Source: Phaseolus vulgaris (Eukaryota > Streptophyta > Magnoliopsida > Fabales > Fabaceae). Taken from it: a stretch of DNA of 64,000 nucleotides. The number at the start of each line of letters is the position of its first letter. Position 1 is the first letter of the stretch. The notes below the pieces were generated by a model. It made no database searches. It worked only from the letters and a program-made list of their open reading frames with translations, and was not told where the DNA came from. The position numbers were made by a program, and so were the translations under genes. The DNA lies in NCBI RefSeq assembly GCF_000499845.2, contig NC_023751.2, forward strand, positions 34,222,309 to 34,286,308. The letters are read 5' to 3'. This document shows, piece by piece, positions 25,027-36,131 of this stretch.

Positions 25027-25048
25027 TTTCTTCGTGCACCCCCACATT
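25027..25048 (+). repeat. Additional 22-bp unit-end sequence between units B and C
   Basis: TTTCTTCGTGCACCCCCACA is followed within two bases by TTTCTTCCTGCACCCTCACA (from 25049). The first bases of the repeat unit therefore occur twice in a row here and nowhere else in the array. Confidence 0.75.
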
Positions 25049-25786
25049 TTTCTTCCTGCACCCTCACACTCTTGTGCAAAGACAAAATTATCCTTTTTAA
25101 TTTTTAAAATTCCAAAATTACCCTTAATCTAATAAAACCCTAAAAACTGGAAATGGTTGCCATTTGTGCGTGGAGGCAGCGTCTTCTTTGATAGCAGCGG
25201 TGCAACACACATTGAATCTCCTTCCAAATCTCATTCATCTCTCTTGTGATTTCCAAATCTCATTCATAAAGGTAAATAACGTTTCATTCATGTGTTTCGG
25301 ACTTTGAGTCCATTTTTTTTCATAGATTGTTGTTTCCGTAAATGTTATTTCACATTCCAAATCACAGAATCCGGTAGATTTTCGAATTTGAGGATCCGGT
25401 ACTTTCCCGGATGTGAGGATCCGTCACCTTTCCGGATTTGTTGATCCGGTAGTATTCTGGATTTGGGAATCCGGTAGTGTTTATACTTTTATGTAGCAAA
25501 AGCTTCAATTCGTAGATGGTTATTGAAGTAGGAAAACCATTAGACCTCTGTCTACTATTCCTTTATTTTTTTTGCTTCGTTTTTTTTGCTTGAAACTTCT
25601 CCTTTACTCTAAAAATAGCTAAGCATTTTCGACAGCCAAGGAAAGGTTCATCAAATGTTCATGTATACTTTATAAAATATTAGAATTAGATGACATGTAC
25701 ACTGTTAGTGCAGGGTACCACATGCAAATTTTTGCAGGTTTATCAATATAAGCTGAATCTAACTTGAATGGTGTAATTGAACAAAA

Positions 25787-26285
25787 ATGGTGAAGATTGG
25801 GGGAGGAGGTTCACAAGGTGATCGTCTACGTCCCACAACCTGTGTTAGAAGAAGAAGAAGACATGTTAATGAAGATGCAGAACATGTTGAACACGAAGAT
25901 GCAGAACATGTTGAACACGAAGATGCATAAGATGTTGATGTTGAACTTGAAGAAGTTGAACCCCAAATGGAGGCGAATTATGAAGACGCACCTGAAATAG
26001 AAGGTGAAGGTTATCCTGGAGGTCCACGGGATGGGACACTATTCACAGGTTATGAAGACCATGTGGCCATGCAATTATGGAATGGTGTGGTAAGTAAATA
26101 TGTTGTAATATGATACTTGTTCATTGTTAATTTGATATGACTTTCGTTCATTAAATTGTATATGATTTTGGTTGGTTAAATTAGGATCGAGGAGAGTTAA
26201 AATTGGTGTCTCATGGCCGCAAAATGAGTAAGATGGGTGCTCCTCATCCTCGGATACTACCTGCAATGGAGTTGTCAGGTTTAGC
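25787..26285 (+). pseudogene. MAIN-like gene fragment, copy C, truncated
   Basis: Almost identical to copy A. It shares the stop TAA at codon 48 (25928-25930) and the doubled GATGCAGAACATGTTGAACA segment that copy B lacks. After exon 2 begins (acceptor before GATCGAGG) only ELSGLAA remains. The sequence then passes at TTAGCTGCAC straight into the start of unit D. No mobile-domain core is present. Confidence 0.8.
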
Positions 26286-26632
26286 TGCACCCCCACACTC
26301 TTGTGCAAACACAAAATTACCCTTTTTAATTTTTAAAATTCCAAAATTACCCTTAATCTAATAAAAACCTTAAGAATTGGAAATGGTTACCATTTGTGCG
26401 TGGAGGCAGCGTCTTCTTTGATAGCAACGACGCAACACACATTGAATTTCCTTCCAAATCTCATCCATCTCTCTTGTGATTTCCAAATCTCATTCATAAA
26501 GGTAAGTAATGTTTAATTCATGTGTTTCGGACTTTGAGATCCGTTTTTTTCATGGATTGTTGTTTCCGTAAATGTTATTTCACATTCCAAATCACAAAAT
26601 CTGGTAGATTTTCGAATTTGGGGATCTGGTAT
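26286..26632 (+). repeat. Partial unit D (leader only)
   Basis: Begins within the unit-end motif (TGCACCCCCACACTCTTGTG), follows the common leader through TTCCGTAAATGTTATTTCAC and the first 25-bp sub-repeat, then leaves the family near GGGGATCTGGTA. It carries no coding part. Confidence 0.75.
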
Positions 26633-27043
26633 ATTTCTTTTAGCACTTTCATACCCTTTTCCTCCACCTATCGAAAAAGTCTAAATTATCTATCAATTAA
26701 AAATATAATGGATTGTATAATTTGAATTATTTTTTTAAATTGTATATTTTAGAACTAAAAATGCATTATAGATTGCTCAATACAATTATGTATACAATTT
26801 GAAAATTCAAAAATGTATTATGAATCACGTAATCTAAAATATATTTTCAAATTACATAATCTAAAAATCTTTTAAAATATTACATAATTTGGAATACATT
26901 TTTAAAATATGCAATTTGTAATATATTTTCATATTCAAAAATGCATTTCAGATCTGGAACATGTTTTCGAATCCCACTCTCTGAAAATCTAAAACATTGA
27001 TATTTTAAACCTTTCTAATACTAAAAGAGGTGCAAGAAGAAAC
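26633..27043. mobile_element. About 410-bp AT-rich segment with similar short ends
   Basis: The left side reads TTTCTTTTAGCACTTTC. The right side, inverted, reads TTTCTTCTTGCACCTC. It may be a separate small non-autonomous element or simply the right end of the composite. Internal variants of TAATCTAAAATATATTTT recur. There is no coding frame. Confidence 0.4.
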
Positions 27044-28894
27044 CATGGGTACAAAAAATAGTTTGTTTTCATAATTTATTTGGGCCTACCAAAAAGGCCT
27101 AACTTTTGTGAAAGAGGATAATTATGTGCTTTGATCGCTCTATGGCATGTTTTATTTTATTAAATTCAAATTAATTCAACTGGATTAAGAATGGATTTAT
27201 TTGATTGAACAACTATATATAATTATACCTAATTTACACATATATATTTTGTAGGTCTTATTTAACTTTTTCAATTATTAATATTATTTTCCTCCCACAA
27301 ATTTATTTATATTCACATGTATTCTCTACTATTACATATATCACAAGTTATTCATTATTTATTATTTAATCATTATTTTTTTCTATACACATGGTGTTTT
27401 TTTTTTATAAAAGTTCTCATGTTAGATATTATTATGAAGTTTTACATCGCTGACACCTTAAGTAACAATAATCATCTGTCACCACATAAAAAAAGTATTA
27501 TTAAAAAAATAAAAAATACAAAAAAATAGAAGGGATTAAACCAAAACTCGTATATTAACAAAAACGATACATAGGTAATCTATACCTATTAATAAAGAAC
27601 TTTAAGAAAAGACTAGATAAAAACCTATTATACCAAAACCTACATTAACCCTAATTCAATACATTAAAAAAACCCTAATTTTTGTGAAGTGTGTCGTCAT
27701 GTGGGAAGAAGGTTTTGCTTGAAGAGGCAAAATCCAAAATGGTGTAAGAAGAAGAATAATTAAGAAGAAGAAGAAGCAATTGAATTTTTTTGTAAAGTGC
27801 AACAACTAAAGTGAAGTGAGGTATATATGTTAGTTTGGATTGAAGATGTTGAAAAGTTACCTCTCTATTTTGATGGTCATAAAAGCAAAGATTGGAAAAT
27901 TGAAGAATGGCTATAACACTAAGATGCATAATTAGGAGTAAGTTTTGGCAAAAGTGGACCACAAAGATCATGTGCATAGGCACGAAACATGGTGCTATAA
28001 CATCAAAAAATAAAAACACCCACCTTAGTTATTTCTCTGTTTTTCTTTCTATTTTTTTACATAGATTCAATTATGGTGCTTATTCAAAAAGTGTTACATT
28101 AATAATTACTCAATGGACCGCGTGTCGCACAAAGTGGTTAGTTTCATGCCATTTTTCAACGCAATGTGCCTACCACTGCATCATCTTCATAACAAAAAAA
28201 AAATACATTGAAATAGCAATGGAGGGTTCATATTTTTTTAACATTTTTTATAATTTTTATTCTATGTAAATTTTTTTATTAATGTCTTATTTCTTATGTC
28301 ATGTTAGTATATTTTAATTAAAAAATATAAATTTTTAATTTTAATCTTATAATTCAGTGTATGATTTTACAATGAAAATATTTTAATGATTGAATATTCT
28401 CGTACTTTATGAATAAACGGATTTTTACCTTATAATCAAATTCATTAGTTGTTTTTATATAATCTCATCCGATTTTTTAACTATATTTTTAATTCACGGA
28501 ATTTAAATTTAAAATCTTATTTAATGGAATATAACTCAGTTTTATTTCTTGAATACTATTCTTGTTAAATAGATATATAGTATCTTTTTATCTTATTTTA
28601 AATTTTGTCCGTGAAATGTAATTGTCTTATATTCCAACCAGGTTTTTTTTATCCAGCACGAGTTATTTATTATATAGGTCACTCCATAAAAAAAATTCAA
28701 GGAAAAAACGGAGTAATTTTCTTTCGTAAGTAAAAACTAATTAGTTGTTAAAAAAATTATAAATGAAATTTATAAATAGAGTAATGCACTTGTTAAAAAT
28801 AAAACATGTAAAAATTTTATAAATAGTTTAGTAATTACGTATGGAGAAGTGCAGAGAAGTTATCCACCACAATTTTTTTTCTCTCTTTCATTTC
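27044..28894. other. AT-rich DNA with a dispersed repeat copy
   Basis: Apart from the repeat at 27421-27603, nothing is recognised. The frames at 27675-28019 (minus) and 27907-28269 (plus) overlap each other, are rich in Leu/Phe/Ser codons and have no recognisable domain. Confidence 0.4.
27421..27603 (+). repeat. Dispersed repeat family R, copy 1
   Basis: Contains ACATAAAAAAAGTATTATTA, then ACCAAAACTCGTATATTAAC, then AAAAACGATACATAGGTA and CCTATTAATAAAGAA. It matches 34048-34215 in the same orientation and 31261-31420 inverted. Non-coding, class unknown. Confidence 0.65.
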
Positions 28895-29045
28895 TCTCTC
28901 TTCGTATTCTCTTATCTCCCTCTGTCTCTTCATATTCTCTTCTTTCCCTTTTCTCTCTTCATATTCTCTTCTCTCCCTTTTCTCTCCATATTCTCTTCTC
29001 TCCCTTCTCTCTCTTCATATTCTCTTCTTTCCCTTCTCTCTTAAT
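28895..29045. repeat. Pyrimidine-rich minisatellite, units of about 26-29 bp
   Basis: Four or five variants of TTCATATTCTCTTCTTTCCC followed by TTTCTCTC, almost pure pyrimidine on the plus strand. The open frames across it (28841-29100) are artefacts of the repeat. Confidence 0.8.
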
Positions 29046-30077
29046 TTTCTCTCCCAATCTTCATCTATTTTATAATCTGATCGAACCACGTTGTAACTGA
29101 CGAGTTAAATAACATTTCTACCCGATTGGATTTTCAAACATAATAAGTTCATTTTTGCTCTAAAGATCATTTATTCTCTGTTTTTTAAGGAATGTTGTGG
29201 ATCGCATTTTGAATGATATTGTATGATGGAATGATATGTAATTGAATTCATACATTTGAGATAATGTATTGACTAATGTTTGTTGTGTATTAAGTATTGA
29301 TGTCTATGTGATAACAGAGATCTCTAAACTTCACTGATAATCTAAGTCATATAGACTAAGATATTAGGTGGTGAGAGGCTAATGGAGGAGTTCATGCACA
29401 CCGTGACATATGAGATGCACGGCTTGGGTTGTATTGAACTTACCATGATTTTTTTTATTGGATTCGTTCCTAATCTTTGGTTCAGGTATTAGTCTCTGGT
29501 AGGACTTACTTAATACTGGTCTTTCAGAAGGCGTCAGATATTATTTTGTTTGTTGAATATCTAGAATGTGTAGATCCATGTGAGATCTATGTGATTGTTT
29601 TATGTTGGGATTTGAAGAATATTGAATAATTGAGAAATTGATTATCTAATTTGGTTTTCTCTTTTGATTTAATTGGGTATATTATAAAATTTTATTTTCA
29701 CTAACTTACCCTTACGTTTCTTGTTGTATTGTGAAATGCGATGATATGTACACGGATAGATGATCATACAGGTGTTGAAGGTCCCGAAAAGCTTTAGGAT
29801 GTTCTTTTGAACTTTATATTCTAAATATTTGTATTTCTATAAGTCATAATCATGTATTAGGAATGTTTTGAAAAACTCTAAGGTTCCATAGAATATGTAA
29901 AACTTGTATTGTACTAGTTAGATGTATTTTTTGGTGTTATATTTTCTTCTCACTTTTTTCTTTCGGAAAAGTTTATTCAAAAAATTATATCTTTTGGTTA
30001 ATTGATGATATTTGTGTGTAGAAGAAGAAAAAAAAGATATTATTATTAAGAGGAGTTCATATATTACGTTTCATTAA

Positions 30078-30080
<3 letters not shown>
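29046..30080. other. Possible old retrotransposon-derived sequence, unclassified
   Basis: Base composition is more balanced than in the flanks (GATGCACGGCTTGGG, GGTGTTGAAGGTCCCG), which suggests transposon origin. No open frame, LTR pair or primer site could be defined. Confidence 0.25.

Positions 30081-30150
<70 letters not shown>
30081..30150. repeat. TA microsatellite, 70 bp, longest in the window
   Basis: 35 uninterrupted AT dinucleotides. Confidence 0.95.
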
Positions 30151-30152
<2 letters not shown>

Positions 30153-30990
30153 AACATGTGGAGCATGTATGTTTTAGAAAAATTGACTAGCTATTTTCTG
30201 ATTTCACTTATACCTAGGATTCTTTAGTATAATTCTTCTTAAATAGCATAAAAGTATATAGCTTTTCTTTTATTAATGGTTTTTCTGTAGAAAAACTATT
30301 ATTAAAAAATGTGATAAAAGAATAGAGTATTTATTAAATATTCAAATATAAGTTGTCGATTGTGTATAAATAAAGGACTTTAAGGATAAAAATATAGAAA
30401 CAAAATGAGTAATTGGCCTAATAATAGTAACATGAAAAAGAAAAAACTATTTCAAAGAAAAATAAATTACACTCCAATGTTTTATTTAAAAAACGCGAAA
30501 AGGAAATGCAAATATATTTAACAAAACTATAAAAAAATATTTAAGAAATGTTAAATAATATGAATAAATAAAACATTATCTGATTAATACATATATATTA
30601 AAAATTGAAGGGTCCACCACTTAACTTTGTTTGGGTGTGAAAGGGAGCACGATAACTTTGGTGGAATGGGTTTGCTGATTTGGAGGATATGTATGATCAA
30701 GAACGTCATGTCCCCACCGACTCAAACACTTCCACAACTAAATTAAAGCGTTTTTACATTTTTAGTATTTAAATATTATATGTTATTCTATTTTCATTTG
30801 TTTATATTATAGATATATTGCCTTCTTGTTAGTGTTATTATTATTATTAAATTACTTTTATTTTAGGTGTTATTATTAATGTTAGTCTTATCAAAATTAT
30901 TATTATTATTAAGAAAGAGACATTCAGTGTTTATTCCTTATTATTATTATTATTAATGTTTCCATATTTAAAAAAATAGTATTAGTAATG

Positions 30991-31012
<22 letters not shown>
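30991..31012. repeat. TA microsatellite, 22 bp
   Basis: Uninterrupted AT dinucleotides in AT-rich DNA. Confidence 0.9.
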
Positions 31013-31023
<11 letters not shown>

Positions 31024-31260
31024 GTAGTTAACAATTTATAATATATTGTAATGTTAAAAATACGAGTGATTTAGAAATGTTTAAATTTGGAGATTCTTTT
31101 ATTTTAAAATATAATTAAAAATTAATAAGAGATAAGATACTTTATTACTATGAAAAAATCAGATTTATGGTTAGTTAATGCGTGTGCTGATAATTTGGCT
31201 AATTTAAGATTTATTCATAGATAATATAATAGACTTCCATTTAGTATGTTCTTAGAATTC

Positions 31261-31420
31261 TTTATTAATAGGTATAGTATACCTCTGTATTGTTTTTGTT
31301 AACATATGAGTTTTTGTCTAGTCCTTCCATATTTTTGTATTTTTTTTTAATAATATTTTTTTCATGGGATGGCAAATGATTGTTCTTAAGGTATCAGCCT
31401 AGTTGATATGTAAAGTAACA
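31261..31420 (-). repeat. Dispersed repeat family R, copy 3 (inverted)
   Basis: The reverse complement reads CATGAAAAAAATATTATTAA, then ACAAAAACTCATATGTTAAC, then AAAAACAATACAGAGGTA and CCTATTAATAAAGAA. This aligns with the copies at 27421 and 34048. Confidence 0.6.
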
Positions 31421-31499
31421 CAGTGATGCCTGATGAGCATATATTTATTCACACTCACTAGCCTTATTCATAGATTATTGGACTATAATAATAAATAAA

Positions 31500-32640
31500 T
31501 CCATTGTTTTAATTAATATTCTTATAATTGAGTTTATTTGGGCCTTAACTATTATTATTGTTAATTTGTGTTTTTAGAGTAAATTATCCGGAGGAAGCAT
31601 CTACCTTTGTGAATGGCCCAAATATGCAAAAGTCCAAGTTGCTTCTTAAACCAAAACAGAAAACAAATTCTGAGGAGAAGAAAGAGAAAATAAAATTTGC
31701 AATATCTCAGAAACAGAATTGGAAGCAAGCAAATCTTTTGCAAAATACATGAATTATGGAAAGATGGAAACTTGGAAACGGTTAACAAAATATAAACTAC
31801 AATATTCTCTCAAGATCCTTGGAGCATAAAAGCCTATAAAAGGACACAAGCATCAAGGAGAAAAGGGAGAGCTTCATAGGGTTTTCTTAGTTTATTTTCT
31901 TCTTAGTAATTCTTTTGTTTTGCCTCCGCATGGAAGGCTAAACCTTTTTGGTTGATTCTTTTGTAATTCCCCATTGAGTTCTGAGGTTTTGTTCAATAAA
32001 AGTTTCGATTTTTAATTCTCTATAGCAGTTGTTTTTATTGTCTAATCTCCTGGAAAACTGGTTTTTGTGAGAGGTTGTACTTGAACGCATGATTAAGAGT
32101 CTTCCTTATCTTAAACTTTGGTTTCTTAGTTAGTTCGCATTGTTCTAATTAATTTTTTGGGCGCATGATTCAAGGGAGAAGAGGTAAGCATTCCCATGGA
32201 GTATACGCATGGAACAAAGTGGGTATTGATTAAACTAGTAGACGCATGCTTTACTAGCGAGTTTCAGTTGAATCAGATCGGCGCATGTTCAATCTGGTTT
32301 AGCTCTGTTGGAGGATTGAGAAAAGATTAATCTTTAGAGAACCTGTGAGGAATTCAATGGTGGAAGAACTTGGAATCAACCGCTTTTTATTTGCTATTTT
32401 AATTTCTTTTTATATTTTTTGCACAACTATCTCAAACCCTCTTTTCATCTTTATTGTTATTGCTAACTTTTATTGCTTGCAGATAGATTTTAAACCCTGA
32501 TCAACCAATTTTACTATTGGATTCGTTGGGAGACGACTTGGGGACATTTGTCCACAATTATACTATCATCTCTCTAGTGTTAGACAAGTCTATGCTATAA
32601 TCATATTAATTTGACAACAAAACGACAACTATTAATACCT
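31500..32640 (+). mobile_element. Probable LTR-retrotransposon LTR and leader remnant
   Basis: Contains a TATA box context CCTATAAAAGGACAC (31834-31848) and, 150 bases on, TTCAATAAAAGTTTCG (about 31993-32008), an AATAAA-type signal. Together they are the usual promoter/poly(A) arrangement of an LTR. Downstream, TTGGATTCGTTGGGAGACGA (around 32520) resembles the junction region after legume gypsy-type LTRs as I remember them. No gag or pol is present. The frame 31558-31752 falls inside and is not a recognised protein. Boundaries are uncertain. Confidence 0.45.
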
Positions 32641-33643
32641 AACATGAAAGTTTTTTATATAAAAAAAATAAAAATAGATAAGATAATAACATAATAGTTA
32701 AAAGTGTAAGAAAATAGTGAGCTAACCAAATGGTCAATTAAATGTAAAACTTATAGGAACGGTTTAGATAAATACATAAGTTAATTAAATCAATAATCAA
32801 GTGTGAAGCGAGTTGATTTTAATGTACAGATTCTAATCATTCACAATTAATATTTTTTTAATGTAATGTTAAATATTTTAGTTTTCTTAATTCAGTGTAC
32901 ATTTATATGTTACTATTTTATTATTATAACTAATTTTTATATTAATTAAATTAAGAATATAATTGAAAGAAAAAAAGTAATATATTAAAATTTTAAAATA
33001 TAAATAAAAAAGAACAATTTCTTTTTTGTTAAAAATTTGATAATTAGAAAAAAAAATGGGAAGTACTTTTTAAAGCCGATCTTGTTTTAAAAGATATTAA
33101 GGTCAAACTTATTCTTTATTTTTATAAGATATCTTGATTATATATAAAGTTAATGTAAGAATTTCGCACTCACGTCAAGTTCAAGATTAGACATTTAATT
33201 GATAGATCCAACACTAAGATATACTTAAAATACTATCTTTAATTTTAGTTTAAACCAAACCGAACCAAAATAATAATAATAATAATATATAGAGTGAAGA
33301 TTATCTCTAACTTATATGGTGTTTTGATCATGTTTAAGTGGAATCTTAACACTAAGTATACATTAATTTTTGTAGTAGTTAAATAATAATTTTGACTAAT
33401 TATCTTATTCAAGTTTTTCTTAGTTATTTTTTTTCGTGGATAAAGTGTGAAACAAAGAAAAGTAAATACAAAAACTATGTATTGTTTAATTGAACAAATT
33501 TTTTATAAAAAGTTATTACATCAGGGGATTTTAGATGATGAAATTTTCTTTGCTGGTAACTTCTTCAATTGTGTTTTGCTAAAAACTTAACGAAATAAAT
33601 ATTAGTCTTCATACTCAATATATGAAACTTCAAATCAAGTTTT

Positions 33644-33683
<40 letters not shown>

Positions 33684-34047
33684 CCTAGTCCCAATAACCA
33701 ATAATACTTACAAAAATTATGATCCACATATAATAAATAAATGACATAATAGACACATTCAAAACTTTATATTCATTATTACATATCAAATTCAACAAAA
33801 TTATATTTATTAAAAAATAAAAAAATACGAATTTAATAATTTCAATAAAAAAACTAATTACCTTAAAATAAATCACGCAACAATATTATATATTATCTAT
33901 AAGATAAATAAACATCAATTTCCAATAAAACTTAAAATAAATAAATAAACTAATGTTACTTTAATTATATCACATGTACATGTATTTAATTATGTAACAT
34001 AGTGATTTATTTATTTTTTATTTTTTTATAAAAGTTTTCATATTAGA
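32641..34047. other. AT-rich DNA with a TA microsatellite
   Basis: A TA run spans 33648-33681. Otherwise nothing is recognised. The minus frame at 33685-33876 is low-complexity. Confidence 0.4.
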
Positions 34048-34215
34048 CATCACTATGACATCTCAGCAAGACTGAGACCTCACGTAATAATAATCATCTG
34101 CCATCACATAAAAAAAATATTATTAAAAAAAATACAAAAATATAAAAAATTAGACCAAAATTCACATATTAAGAAAAACGATACATAGTTGTAGTGCTTT
34201 ATTTATCCATTAATA
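34048..34215 (+). repeat. Dispersed repeat family R, copy 2
   Basis: Includes GACATCACTATGACATCTCA, CACATAAAAAAAATATTATT and AAGAAAAACGATACATAGTT, in the same order as the copy at 27421. Confidence 0.65.
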
Positions 34216-35719
34216 AAAAGACACCATATAATTTTGTTTTCAAAATTATTATATTCACCATTAAATGTAAGTCTGACACTGATTTCTTAGTTTGGGACCA
34301 ATCAATGCAAAAAAAGAAAGTTATATTATTGATTAATTTGTTCATCTGAATGCCAGGACTTTATAATAATTCAAGCAAATTAGTTAACCATTTAAGTAAG
34401 TTATAATTCCTCTAATATTAAAGATCAACTAACAACTACTTTATGTATAATTTTAAAAAATTATTATAAAACTCAACAAATCTTATTTTTATCGTCCATG
34501 ATAACTTATTATTAGATAATAGTTTAAAATATTTATTTATTTAGTTAAAAAAATATAAATGTGAGCGTGGAATATATTTTCCTATACACTAAGGATAAAG
34601 GGTAGGTTTAGAAAAAACTTAAAATAAATAATTTTAAAATAATTATTTATTTAAAAACAAGTCAGTATTGTTTTTTTATTTTATTTTAAAAAATACTTAT
34701 TTAATTAAACAGTCAACTTTTTGTTGTTCTTATATGTTTATTTTTAAACAAACAATTTTCTAATTAGTTTAATATGCAAATTCTATCAATTTATTAAATA
34801 AGCAATTATTTTGAAAATGACTTAGTTTAAAAATACTTATCTTTAGCTTTAATAAAATAAAAGAAAGATACTTATTTTAAAATAGAAATATTAGAAAAAC
34901 ATATAAAAGACTAAAATATGTAATTTTAAGAAAAACAAAGAGAAATAAACTCACCAAAATTAAGTTAACAACAATGAGTCAATGAGTCAAGTCAACAACA
35001 AAGAAATACTTTCTTTGTTGTAAACAATTAAAATCATTGAAATTCGTGAATGGATCCAAGTCAAACACAACAATACTTTCTTTGTTGTAAACAATTAAAA
35101 TATGAATATAGCTATGAAAATTAAAGATGATTATTTTGGAACAGGTTTGAGAAAATGACTTGAAGAGTATTTTTGTACAAGTAGATGAGATTCTTAAGAA
35201 TTTGAAGAGATGGAGAAAGAACATAAAGCTTGACAATGGAAGAAAATGGACAAAGCATTTATGATAGCATTATGGAAGCTCATTATGGTGCCTAAGATTT
35301 TGACCACTCTAACTTTAAGGAAGGCAAGATATCATGTTTCATGGACTGAGAAACATCATTATTTAATAATTTTAACAGTCAAGAAATAGTAGAAGAAACG
35401 ATGGGAGAAGAAAATGGTTCCTTGCTTTATTATTATTATAGTGTTCATTTTTATTTTATTTTATATTTATATTTTACAACAATAAATTACATTAGTTTAA
35501 ACAAACTCATTACACATGAAAACGTGATATATCCTTTTCATAAATAAATATATAGAAATTATATCGGTTGGAGTAATATATTACATTACTCTAATTAGTA
35601 TAATACATGTGCTATTTTTTTTTTTTTATTGTGTTGTGTTATTTATTTATTTTTATTGTAGTGGTTTGTGTTATTCTTTTTTTTTATGATTTTTATTTTT
35701 TCATGTCATACTTTCAGTT
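34216..35719. other. AT-rich DNA, short local duplication
   Basis: ACTTTCTTTGTTGTAAACAA occurs twice 61 bases apart (from 35010 and 35071), which explains the repetitive minus-strand frame at 34979-35236. No gene is recognised. Confidence 0.4.
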
Positions 35720-36090
35720 TCTCTTGTCGTTGATGGACATTATCGTTGTTGTTCTCGTATTCGACAGGTAAGACAAGTTTCCTATGACGTTGTACCTCCA
35801 ACTTTTGTTATTGTTGATTAGAAGTGTTGTTGGTACTCCAATTTTCGATGCAACAAGACAAGTCTCCTTTGATGCTACACCTTTGACTTCCACCATCATT
35901 GACAAGTAATGTCATTGGTGCTCCCGTGTTCGATGTCACAAGATGAGCTTCTTGTGATGTTGCACCTTTGACTTTTGTCCCTGTTGAGGAGCAATGTCGT
36001 TGGTGCTCTTGTGTTTGACAATGCAAGATAAGTTTCTCATGACATTGTACCTCTGGTTTTTTTCGTTGCTAAATAGTATTGTCGTTGCTA
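35720..36090. repeat. 85-bp tandem array, four clear units
   Basis: The AGACAAG/AGATAAG landmark lies at 35771, 35856, 35941 and 36026, exactly 85 bases apart. Each is followed by a variant of TTTCCTATGACGTTGTACCT. Because 85 is not a multiple of three, the overlapping minus frames (35714-35905 and 35808-36026) shift register and are not evidence of a gene. The array ends some 40 bases before the copia fragment. Confidence 0.88.
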
Positions 36091-36131
36091 CTCGACGTTG
36101 TCTCCAACAAAATTCCTCTAAATCGTTTCAT

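Larger units (their letters stand above)
21990..27043 (+). mobile_element. Composite element: tandem plant-mobile-domain gene-fragment array with short inverted ends
   Basis: The left end reads GTTTCTTCCTGCACCCCC from 21990. The right end at 27027-27043 reads GAGGTGCAAGAAGAAAC, which inverted gives GTTTCTTCTTGCACCTC, matching at 15 of 17 positions. Between them lie units A (21991-23750), B (23751-25026), C (25049-26285) and a partial D (26286-26632), then about 410 bases of unrelated AT-rich sequence. Every unit restarts with the same TTTCTTCCTGCACCC-type end. Capture of host-like gene fragments between short inverted ends resembles Mutator-like or Pack-type DNA elements. I found no transposase and no clear target-site duplication. 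Confidence 0.65.

Noticed and set aside
28841..29100. Two overlapping Ser/Leu/Phe-rich frames
   Set aside because: They are translations of a pyrimidine minisatellite.
35714..36026. Minus-strand frames with repeated peptide pattern
   Set aside because: They result from an 85-base tandem repeat whose length is not a multiple of three.
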